A stretch of DNA of 64,000 bases from contig NZ_JACVMN010000002.1 of NCBI RefSeq assembly GCF_014698935.1, positions 682,001 through 746,000 on the forward strand, read 5' to 3'. The notes under the pieces were generated by a model. The model worked only from the letters and a program-made list of their open reading frames with translations, searched no databases and was not told the origin of the DNA. This stretch comes from Flagellimonas sp. S3867. GTDB lineage: Bacteria; Bacteroidota; Bacteroidia; Flavobacteriales; Flavobacteriaceae. Made by a program: the position numbers and the translations under genes. This document shows positions 36,599-47,200 of the stretch, in pieces (within the stretch, counting starts at the first letter, position 1; every line of letters begins with the position of its first letter).

Positions 36599-36609
36599 AG
36601 TTGGGTTTT
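36585..36609. terminator. Bidirectional terminator between lysE-like gene and tRNA-Cys
   Basis: AAAACCCAAC (36585-36594), loop CTAAA, GTTGGGTTTT (36600-36609): a ten-base-pair stem flanked by A and T runs. The lysE-like stop lies in the left arm and loop. It serves the rightward operon and the leftward tRNA transcript, whose RNA ends in a run of U (A-run at 36582-36588). Confidence 0.85.
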
Positions 36610-36611
36610 AG

Positions 36612-36682
36612 AGGCATCGAGCGGATTCGAACCGCTGTACAAGCTTTTGCAGAGCTGTGCCTAGCCACTCGGCCACGATGCC
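36612..36682 (-). tRNA. tRNA-Cys(GCA)
   Basis: 71-base cloverleaf on the minus strand: acceptor GGCATCG/CGATGCC, D arm GCC/GGC, anticodon loop CTGCAAA (anticodon GCA, U at 33), T arm AGCGG-TTCGAAT-CCGCT, discriminator U73, the main identity base of tRNA-Cys. The 27-43 pair is C-U, otherwise stems are complete. CCA is not encoded. It lies 87 bases downstream of a second tRNA-Cys. Confidence 0.93.
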
Positions 36683-36769
36683 AGAGTTGGCAAAGCTAAA
36701 AATATTTTACGAAAGATAAAGCCCGAAAAGGCTTTAAATGTAAGGGTATTTTAAGGGGAACAAACTTGG

Positions 36770-36841
36770 AGGCATCGGGTGGACTCGAACCACCATAAAA
36801 ACCTTTGCGAGATTTTGTCTATCCAATTCGACCACAATGCC
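36770..36841 (-). tRNA. Second tRNA-Cys(GCA) with C at position 33
   Basis: 72-base cloverleaf: acceptor GGCATTG/CGATGCC (one U-G pair), D arm GTC/GAC, anticodon stem AAATC/GGTTT, loop TCGCAAA with anticodon GCA, T arm GGTGG-TTCGAGT-CCACC, discriminator U73. All stems close, but base 33 is C rather than the near-universal U, and the anticodon stem is weak. It may be a functional variant or a decaying copy. CCA is not encoded. Confidence 0.8.
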
Positions 36842-36899
36842 GTACTGTGAAACAAAATTAAAGAAAATGTTACGGTTTAGTGTTTTGTCACAGAGCCGT

Positions 36900-37256
36900 T
36901 TATCGAGAATATTCGAGTTTCACCGAAACACTTTCAACATCACCACCCATCGGAGGATTTATTTTTGCAACCTCAACCTGTGCCTTGTTTACCATATCAA
37001 GTTCTGAAAATATACGATCGATAATGCGTTTGGCAACATGTTCCAAGAGATTTGAACGAACGGCCATTTCTTCACGAACAATCTTGTTTAAATGGACATA
37101 GTCAACGGTTTCCTGAAGTTTATCGGATTGGGAGGGCTGTGAGAGGTCGGCAAACACATCAAGATCTACACGATAATCACTGCCGATGAGCATTTCTTCC
37201 TTTAGACAACCATGGTTGGAGTGTACCCTAATATTGTTTATCCTAATCCTACCCAC
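36900..37256 (-). CDS. folB: Dihydroneopterin aldolase
   Basis: 118 residues, full family length. The N-terminal strand IRINNIRVHSNHGCLKEE (with the catalytic-region GCLKEE pattern), TVDYVHLNKIVREEM, and LLEHVAKRIIDRIF followed by the Pro-containing strand EVAKINPPMG are diagnostic. It converts dihydroneopterin to 6-hydroxymethyl-dihydropterin and glycolaldehyde in folate synthesis. It is 40 bases downstream of sprF on the same strand, with its own probable -7 box, and precedes the tRNA-Cys pair. Confidence 0.94.
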   Translation of the reverse strand: MGRIRINNIRVHSNHGCLKEEMLIGSDYRVDLDVFADLSQPSQSDKLQETVDYVHLNKIVREEMAVRSNLLEHVAKRIIDRIFSELDMVNKAQVEVAKINPPMGGDVESVSVKLEYSR

Positions 37257-37276
37257 AAATCAAAAATTAAGCGGGA

Positions 37277-37284
37277 CAAAAATA
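37277..37284 (-). promoter_or_regulatory. Probable -7 box of folB
   Basis: On the minus strand TATTTTTG matches TAnnTTTG exactly and lies 20 bases before the folB ATG, in the 40-base gap after sprF. No TTG at the ideal -33 spacing. Suggests folB is not solely dependent on the spr operon transcript. Confidence 0.45.
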
Positions 37285-37296
37285 GACCAAACCAAA

Positions 37297-38247
37297 TTAA
37301 TACATGCACCTACAATTGCTAATACCTTGAAAAAGGTCCATACCCACTGTTAATACGTGGGTACCGGTGCTATATCCCAAAATTTCGTTGGTGATCACCT
37401 GGTATGAGTATCCAAAATAGAAGTTACTTTTCTTTAACCCGGCAATGGGTGCAATATAAAGTGGTTTACCCAGCTGGTCGTTCAAGAAACGATAGGTGGC
37501 ACCAATGTAATAGTAATCTTCAAAATCATGGAAACGGAACTTTGCATTCAAATCGGTAACAGAACGGCCATCGCTTTCAAACCATTGAAAGAAAACCGAA
37601 GGTTCTATTTCCAGCTTGCTGTTCTTGCTTTTTGAGATGCTATATCCTGCATATGCATAATAGTTTCTTAACGTATTTGGTTCAAAAACAGGGTTGAACT
37701 GTTCGAGGTTCTTTGGCAAAATATTGGAAGCATTAAGACTTAGATAGAACTTATCAAGTCGATATAAAACCCCAAGATCAAAATTATGATTGGTAGTTGC
37801 CTTATCGTCAGTGGGCAACTGACCATTAAAATCAGTGAAATTTTCTACGTCAATCCTAAATTGATTGAAATTGTACGAAATACCGAAAGAAAGAAAAACA
37901 TCATCGTATCGATTTAGAGTAAGGTGGTGAGCAAAAGAAACCCTCGCCCCCCTTTGTTTTGTTTCTCCGTTGCTATCGTTGTACATGAGCATTCCCAATC
38001 CGGATCTATTCCCTATTCGGGCATCGGCGGCCAAGGTTTGGGTATCCGGAGCATCTTCTATTCCCACCCATTGTGTTAACCCGTTCAATCGGACTTTTAT
38101 GTGATCTCCAATACCGGCATAGGTAGGGGACATCAAAAAAGGATTATCCGCAATATATTGGGACAGCTGCGGTATGGTCAACTCTTGAGCTCTAGCTCCA
38201 AGGGCCAACAGTATCATAAATATTATGGAACAACTTTTTTTCAACAT
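37297..38247 (-). CDS. sprF: PorP/SprF-family T9SS outer-membrane protein
   Basis: 316 residues with a signal peptide to ARAQE (about residue 20). The family opening LSQYIADNPFLMSPTYAG, then RLNGLTQWVGI, then RSGLGMLMYNDSNG, and a series of amphipathic beta strands are characteristic of PorP/SprF. In F. johnsoniae SprF is required to deliver SprB to the cell surface. It lies 19 bases after the giant adhesin gene as the last gene of the operon, just as sprF follows sprB there. The call as a SprF functional equivalent rests on family and position. Confidence 0.9.
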   Translation of the reverse strand: MLKKSCSIIFMILLALGARAQELTIPQLSQYIADNPFLMSPTYAGIGDHIKVRLNGLTQWVGIEDAPDTQTLAADARIGNRSGLGMLMYNDSNGETKQRGARVSFAHHLTLNRYDDVFLSFGISYNFNQFRIDVENFTDFNGQLPTDDKATTNHNFDLGVLYRLDKFYLSLNASNILPKNLEQFNPVFEPNTLRNYYAYAGYSISKSKNSKLEIEPSVFFQWFESDGRSVTDLNAKFRFHDFEDYYYIGATYRFLNDQLGKPLYIAPIAGLKKSNFYFGYSYQVITNEILGYSTGTHVLTVGMDLFQGISNCRCMY

Positions 38248-38266
38248 TGGTTCAATAGGTTAAGTA

Positions 38267-41200
38267 TCATTGTCGATATAGGGTAAAATGGCCTACCATT
38301 TCTCGGTCATCATTTTCACCACGCAGCTTAATGACGTACCAATAATCTCCGGTAGGCAGCTCACTGTTGTTGTAAATTCCATCCCAACCGGCATCACCAT
38401 ACCCCATGCGATAGAGCTCTCTACCATAACGATCAAAAATGATCATTAGTGCATTCGGGAAGGCCTCAAGGTTGTCTGGCAACCAGGTGTCATTCAATCC
38501 ATCACCGTCGGGTGTGAAGAAAGGCGGAATTTCAATATCGATGAATTCCATGAATATTTCAGCGGTCACTTCACAACCGTTTTGGTCAATCACCCTAACC
38601 ACATACGTATCGGTTCTATTAATGATATAGGTGTTGTCGGTTCCGTTGTTGTCATCCCCAAAGAAGATGGTATAGTCTTCCAACCCTCCAGTTATGTTAG
38701 CAGTTATTTCATTGATGTTGCTGTTTTCGAGTACCAGGGTCAATGGTTCGAATCCAATAATGTTGAAATCTATGGTATTGGCACAACCGTTAGAGTGCAA
38801 AATAGTCAAACTGTGATCTCCGGGCGCAATGTTGGTAAAATCAGACGTTAACTGCATTAATGCTGGATCTGTGGTGTCCAAACCATAGAGCACATCGGGA
38901 ACAACGGTCTGATCTTCGAACACAATATCCAATCGATTGGTTGGAAGGTCGCCGTCACATTCGTAGACTGGGGTTACCGTAGCTGTTAGATTAACACCAG
39001 GATTTATTTCGACAATAACATTGGTTTCACAACCTTGGTCATCTCGAATGAAGGCTACATGTGTACCAGCGGGTAAATTTTGGAACAATATCTGACCCTG
39101 AACAAAATCGGTATCTGCATTGGAGTTCAAGGCTGAAGAATAAGGTGCTGTACCGCCTGTAATGTCTAATTCAAAAGAGCCATCGGCACTTCCAAAACAA
39201 ACTTCATGTAAGATGTTAATAGCCTGTGCTTGAATAGGCGCCGGTTGCTGAATATCAAACTGGAACGTTTCAAAACATCCATTTCTATCCTGAGCGATTA
39301 CGTCATAAATTCCTGGAGCAAGTCCTGTGAATGTGTTAACGGTATCAAATTGGTTAAGGTTTGGCGTAATTGCATATAGGATTTCTCCGGTTCCACCTGA
39401 AACCTCAACAGCGATAGTTCCATCATCAAGTCCTGCACATGTGACATCAGTAGACTCTTGTCTATCAATTTGTAGCGGAACAGGATCTATAATATCTATG
39501 GCCGAACTCACTACTTGACAATCCATGCTGATTACCTGCACATAATATGAGCCAGCAATCAACCCATTGAACTCTCCATCGTTTTGTGGGCCAGCCACAG
39601 ATGTGGTCAAACCAGGGTCTGTAAATAGTTCGTAGGTATAATTTCCTAATCCACCAATTGCTTCGGCGTAAATAGTTGCGGAGGCTTCCCCTGTACAGTT
39701 GATAATAGCAGCACTATCATCTATAATGACGTCCAAAGGAACAATTGGATCTACGGTTACTTGGTTGGAGATTAAAGCATCGCAACCAAAAGCATCTCTT
39801 ACATAGTATTGGTAAGGACCTGCAGGAACAGCAAAAACATGTGTGTTACCTCCTGACATTGGTGCATAGGCTACACCATCCGTACTATATTCATATGGTC
39901 CTGTACCTCCTGTTGCAGAAAGCTCTATTTGAGCGTTTGCGGTACAGGTCAACTGCGTTAATTGAATAAGGTTGGCCTGTACTTCTACCGGCTCTGAAAT
40001 CGTTACCTGCGTTGTTTCAACATCACAACCCCAACCATCGGAAACTGTTATGCTATAGATTCCTGCACCAAGATTGTTGAAATCTGGACTAGTTTGGGCT
40101 CCGGAAGTAAAAGTAATCACAGCTCCAGCGGAATCATAAACATTTAATTGGTACTGATAAACTCCTTGGCCATTAAGCACATTGATTGCAGATACCGTTG
40201 CGTTTGTGTCTCCGTAACATACTAATGAGGTTGGAGTAGCAGAAATACCGGCGGTTATTGGCAATGGCTGAACAAGAACGATAGGCTCATTGATCGTACA
40301 ACCTGCATCATCTGTGATTTGAACGTCAAAAGTACCAGCAGAAAGACCTTGGAACACAAAGCTCACTACATTGTTGGTATTATATATTTGACCTGTTGTT
40401 GTATTGGTCAATTGAATATCATAAGGGGCAAATCCTCCGGTTGGAGAAACTTCTATTTCTCCCAGATTGTTGGTACAGCTCACATTGGCCACTTCAACAG
40501 GGGTTGCTGTTAACGCCATGTCTGGAGACGCAATGGTGATGATGTTAGAATCTTCTACACACAATGGATTTGCGGTTTGCGTTACACGCACATAATAGTT
40601 TCCACCAGAAAGTCCGACAATTGGACGTGGATTTACACTTGTATCAGTATTCACTAAAGGACCTACTGGATTGTTGGAACTATCAAAAACTTGATAATCA
40701 TATGTTCCGGCATAGCCAGTAATGTTGATTTCTAGAGCACCATTTGCATCTCCAAAACAAATTGCAGGTGCCGTCGGTGTAGCCACAACGTCAATTACAT
40801 CGTAAGGAGCGATATCATATGGTGCAGTATCAACATAGCAACCCGTTGTATTGTCTGTTATTCTGAAGGTATAACTGCCAGGAGCAGTTAAATCGGCAGT
40901 TGCGGTTACGTTGGTTGGAGTACCTGTAATACTTCCATTCGGATTTCCTATCGGCAATAACTCAAAAGTATATGTGTTACCAGGGTTTCCATTATCGGTA
41001 ACCGTTATCAATACTTCCTCCGGATTGGCACATGTAATAGCAGTGTTTTGGGTTACAGCGGCTGTAAAAGTATTTATAGGTTGAATTACTACGGCATCCG
41101 TTTCTGCGCATGAATTACTATCAGTAACATAAACCGTAATGTTTTGAGCAACCCCAGTGTCTGGAATAGCGAACGTATTCGATGTCTGGAAGTTGATGTT

Positions 41201-44200
41201 GTCAATACTATATAAATATGGGCCTGTTCCGTCCGTAGCCGTTACTGTTATAGTTGAGGTGTTAACCGTGTTGTTCGGATTACAAACAAAAGGAGTCGCG
41301 CTTGCAGAAACCGTCAAAGCTACAGGCTCAGTTACCGTTTGATCAAAGAAATTGTCACAAGACCTTGACGAAATAACCCTTGCTCTATAATCTCCGGCAG
41401 GAAGGTTATCAAAAATAGGACTTGTTTGTGCAGGTCTATAAGGAACGGCCAAATTTGAAATTTCGTAAAGCTCATAGGTGTAAACAGGATTTACTGCTGT
41501 TACAGCATCCAACTCCACAGAAAGGCTTCCGTCTGCGCCCCCGAAACAATTTACTGGGTCAGCAATAACATTTGTAATTACCGGATCTACTTTGTCATCC
41601 AAATCTTGAGTTACCACAACGATACACGGTGTAACTGTATCTCCGTCGGTAACGGTGAATGTATAGGTTCCTGGTTGTGTTAATCCTGTAAACACACCGG
41701 TTGTATTATTTGCTGCGGTGACCGCATCTGGGAAAAGAACGTCATACGTTAGATTGGCCGAGCCACCATTAACCGTGATGGTTATATGACCTCCAGGGTC
41801 AACAGTACAGTCTATGGGTTTTACCACGGTAGCCGTGGCCACCATTTCATCAAGTAAAACAACAGGCCCTACTGTAGTAGTACAAGACCATTGATCAGCG
41901 ATCAATACTTCATAAGATCCAGCTCCCAATCCTGAGAAAACAGGATTTGTTTGTGGGGAGCCAACATTGCTTCCTCCACGGATTAGTTGATATGTATAAT
42001 TTGAATTTTGACCACCCGTAGTTCCAACCACTTCAATTTCTCCTTGAAGCGCCGTACAATTTTCTTGATTAATCTGTAACGTGGCGGTTATCGGAGTTGG
42101 ATCGACTAAGTTAACATCGGGCAATTGGAATTCACATCCGTTGGTGTCGGCTACCCAAACTTGATAGTCCGTACCCGCTCCCGCTCCACCAGCAAGACCA
42201 GAGAATTGCGGAGAGGCTTGATAGCTTCCTGGGAATGTCGGTGCAGGGTTAGCGACAAGGTCTACGAAGAAGGTATATCCACCCCATCCACCAGCAGCGT
42301 TGATGACTTCAATAATTCCGTCATTGAGCGCACATGTAACAGCTGTTACCTGGGTATTTGCGGATATTCCGACACTAGGTCCGGCAATGGTGAATGCTTC
42401 GGAATAAGTACAGGCAGAACCTGGAGGGTTTGTGTCCTCTACTTCTATATAATAGTTCCCAGCTGCAAGGCCAGAAATGGCAAAGCTTCCGTCAGGATCT
42501 CCACCTGCGGTGGTTGTATCATCTGCTAAATTTCCTGGAGTATTGTTTACATCATAATATAGGGTATAGGTTATCGCGCTTGGATAAGAGATGCTTCCAG
42601 CATCAACCAAGTCAAGAACCACAGCTCCGTTGGTGTCACCAAAACATATTATATTGGTGGTGCTCACTATGGTCAAATCGAGCACTTCAGGGTCAGCAAC
42701 CACATGGGAGGCTGTTATGATACATCCTGTTACGGTATTTCTTATTTCAAAATTATGTGCTCCAACAGCTAGACCTGTAAAGCTTCCAGAAACTTGGAAA
42801 ACACCTGCAGGCAATAATCGGAACTCGTAATTGGCTGGAGTTATCGTAGAATTTGTTATGGAACCTGTTGCGGTAATGGTAATATCCTCACCGGAAACAC
42901 AGGTGGCTACAGCATCTATGGCAGTACTTATTGATAACAGTTCGTCAAAGGGAGCAATAGTGTCAGTAGTTGTACCTACACATCCGTTGCTGTCATAAAC
43001 ATTGATAATGTAGCTTCCTCCAGCGGTATTCGTTTCAATGTACACATTGTTCGGTCCAGACTGAACCACAATATCATCCCCAGTTGGCACGGTGCCTTGG
43101 TCATTGATGAATTCGTATGTCGTATACACGCCACTTCCTCCTGTTATTGAAGCTGTATCTACTGTTATGGATGCATTGTCCATGTTGTTTCCTACGACAC
43201 AACCAAACTCTACAACACTTGTATTTACATTGGCTAAGATATCTGGCTGTGTAATGGTCTGCGTTTGTGTTGATGTACAGCCGTTTGCAGCGGTTACCTC
43301 AATGGTATATGTGATTCCAGCAGCCGTACCTTCAAGTCCCGTAAATAATGCCGTTGTAGCATTATTTGAAGATGGGGCAATAGGGAATATAGCGGAACTT
43401 CCAGGGCCAGAGATGATTTCGAAAGTATATGGGCCAATACCGTTATCCGTGGCACTTACATCAATAGTTCCATCGTTATCTCCGTTACAAGTGACATCGG
43501 TATTTGATGTTACGCTAAAGGCCGGTATAAGCGCAGGGTCTACCGTAATGTTGAATACTCTAGAACACTCTGGGCCAGCGGTATTGTTGTCATAAACCGT
43601 GATTGTGTAATCTTCAGGTGTGGTTGTGCTGAATACAAATGGGTCACTTGGCAACACAGTTCTGGCCACAACCGTTCCGGTTCCGTCAGCAATTTCATAG
43701 TCATAGCTTCCAGCAAAACCAAGATTGTCTCCTGAACCAGCTAGAATATCTATGGTGATTTCTGCATCTGGACTCACTGAACAATCCAATAGTTTGGTCA
43801 ATGTTGCGGTTGCCTGTAAAATAGGATGAACTGTAATCGTGCTAGTATCTGAACAACCATTGCTATCCAAAATGGCTACGTTGTAAGTACCAGCGGATAT
43901 GTTGTTGAAAACACCTCCATTATCTAAATATGTCGTTCCCCCATCTAACGAGTAGAATATTTGTGCTGCACCGCTCGAAGCTGTAACAGTTACTGTAGAT
44001 GGATCAGAACAATTGTCTACGGCTATTGCGTCGATTGTTGGATTTGGAGTTAATGTCAAGGCTACGTTACCAAGCGGAGACGAACAACCGTATTGGTCTT
44101 CCATGGTTACATGATAGTTGCCAGCAGGTGAGTTTGCAGGAATCTCAATTGGGTTATCTGATGTAGAAGTGATAGTTACAAATGGAACAGGACCGGTAAC

Positions 44201-47200
44201 GGTGTATGTATACGTTCCACCTCCGCCAAATGGACTCTGTACTTGAATTAAACCAGGGGTATCACAGCTGATATTTTGCAATGCTACTGGAGTACCGGTT
44301 AAAGGATCAAGCTCATCCAATAATTCGTTTTCTGTTGCTCCAACACAGCTATCGACCCCACCATCTACCTCAACTACTTCAATGAAATAGTTTCCTGCAG
44401 CAAGGCTATTAACTGTCACATTTTGAGGTGAGGTGTAAGGTACATTTCCACCACTGTTTGCAACTGAAACAGGAAGACCGGTAGACATGTCAAAAACTTC
44501 CCACCTGAATTCAGTTCCAAATGGGGCTTGGTTATCTGTTACGGTATAAGTTATACTTCCGTTGCTAGCTCCGTCACAAGAAGGAGTAATAGCAGAAGTA
44601 ATTTCCAAAGGAACCGCAATGATGTCGTTTACATTAACACTACTTTCCCTAACACAGCCGGCAAAGTCCCTAACATAGAAAGTGTAGGTTCTACCTGGAA
44701 CCAATCCAACAAAAGTATGTGTAACACCTAATGCTAGTGGAGCTGTCCATGTAGCCGTGGCGGGGTTAAAGTTAGCTGGATCATCTGAATAGGAATATTC
44801 GTAAGGCGCGGTACCGTTTTGTCCCCTTACCGTTACTTGAAGTTCATTACAATTAACAACAATTGGGAGGATGGTAATATCCAAATCATCCAATGGATAA
44901 GGAATGATAAAAGGAGGTAAATCTGTTTGACAAACTGTATTTCCAAGGCCGTCAACAGTTCTCATAGACGGATTTACAATGTTGCCAGAAGCATATCCGG
45001 TAAATCGATCTGTGGTTCCTGGAACACTGTTGTCTCCCGGCCATGTGGTACCACCATCTGCACTAAACTCAATGGTTCCCAAGGTTCCTGGATAAGCCGT
45101 AAACTCAAAGCCAAAATCATTTGGATTTCCAGTACAAGTAGCTGGAGTTACTCCTAGTATTGTGGCTGTTAGCTCATCTGGATTTGCAATGTTTATTGGT
45201 GTTTCTGAAACCGTACACCCGGTAGCATCGGTTACATTGATAGTATAATCACCAGGCATTAGATTATAGTATGTTCTATTTGTTACAAGAACATTTGTAT
45301 CAGTTTGATTGCTGGCACCACCATTATCTAAATCGACAATTTGAATAGTATATGGAGTTATTCCAGAAGTGATGTCTACCAAAATGGAACCAGTTCCGTC
45401 ATGACATAATGGGTCGGTTGGGGTATTGGTAACCGTTAACGGAGTTGCAGGATTTACCGTTACGGTTTCAACATATTCGCAAAATGGTGCTGTTGCTGAA
45501 TTGTCCCTGACATAAACGTCATAATCACCATCGTTACCTGCAGTAACTGCGAATGTATTTGTGGTTGAGAACAACCCTGTTGGACTTGTTGTTGTGGGTA
45601 CAAAAGCATATTCCAAGTTTGGAACTCCACCAGAGGCAGTTACGGTAATAGTACCATCAGCACAAGTGCTGATATCTACAACATCAACCGTTGCCACCAA
45701 AGCATCGGTAATGGTTAAATTTTGAAGTGTTCCAGCACAACCAAAGCCATCCCTTACATTGATGGTATAATTTCCCGCTGTCAACCCTGAAAATGTATGT
45801 GTGGTTGCGGTTGCAGGAGACGGTGTAATCCAAGGTCCGCCGTCCAAACTAAATTGATAATCTCCGTTACCAGCGGTTACATTAACAGCAATGGCGCCGT
45901 CATTATTACCACTGTAACAAGCAGTAGGCGTTGAGGTAAAAGTTATTGGCGTTGGCGAAACAATTGTCAATGCCGTGTCAATTGGGTCTTCGCAAAGATT
46001 GGAATCTCTCACACGAACAATGTAATCACCAGCAGCTAGTCCTGAGAAAATGGTATTGTTCCCGTTGGTAGCATAATCAAAACCAGCAATAATTCCTCCA
46101 ACTCCATCTTCCAACTGATATTCATAAGCGGGTGTTCCGTCGGTTGCAGAGGATGTTATTGTGGCACCTCCATTGGTACAGGTCATTACTGAGGTAATGG
46201 ACGCGGAGGCAACCAAAGCATTAGGCTCTGATAAGGTTTGATTCAGCGTAACCGAACAAGTATTATCCAAGACATCACGAACTTCGATGGTATAATTTCC
46301 TGCTGCTAGACCCGGAAGTGTAACTGGGCTTGCTGTTTGAGGTGCAGAAAAGCCACCGCCATTCACTTGGTATTCAAAACCATTGATGGCATCAAAATTG
46401 TCTACTTCAAATGTTATGGACCCATCGGTACCGGCATTACATGAAATATCGGAGAAGGATGTAATAGAAGAACCAAAGGCGTTTCCTGATGTTACGGTTA
46501 CTGTAGTTTGCGTAACACAATCACTGCCATAGTCTACCTCAATTGTATGTGTTCCAACAGCCACATTATTGAATATGTTGCTAGCCTGTGCCGCGCCACC
46601 ATTCAAACTATAGGTGTAGGTAGGATCATTGGGAAGTACTGTTATATTTCCTGTACCATCACAATTGTATGCAACTGAAGTACTCAATGTTGGCTCTGTG
46701 GGAAGTGGTGCGATAATAACATCGGGCAAGGTTAAAGTACATCCAATTTCATTGGCATCACGAACTTGAATAGAATAGGTTCCATCGGTCAAATCAATAA
46801 ATGTTGTTCCGCCTGTTGTTGAGGCGGTCCATGGACCACCATTAATGCTATATTGATAGTCACCGGACCCACCTGAGGTTGGTGTAACACCACCTACTGT
46901 AATTTGACCTAGCTGAAGACAAGTGTAATCTTGAGTTTGTTGTGCTTCTGCAGCCAATTGATTTGGCTGTGTAACTGTTACGGTATCTGTCTCCTCACAG
47001 TTGTTAGCATCTTGAACTCTTATATTGTATGTCCCGGCTGGAAGGTTTACAAAACTTCCAGAGACTTGATAATTTGTTCCATTATCTATACTGAACAGAT
47101 AAGGGGCTTCACCTCCTGATGCACTTAGTGTTATGGTTCCATCAGAACCGCCAAAGCAACTGACAGGCGTAAAGCCTGAAGTTATAGCCAAAGGAGCATC

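Noticed and set aside
36718..36735. AAAGCC/GGCTTT hairpin between the tRNAs as terminator
   Set aside because: Six-base stem without a following T-run on the transcribed strand; may be a processing spacer.
43092..43595. Plus-strand ORFs inside the adhesin gene
   Set aside because: Antisense shadows of a repetitive low-complexity gene; no start context, domains or promoter.
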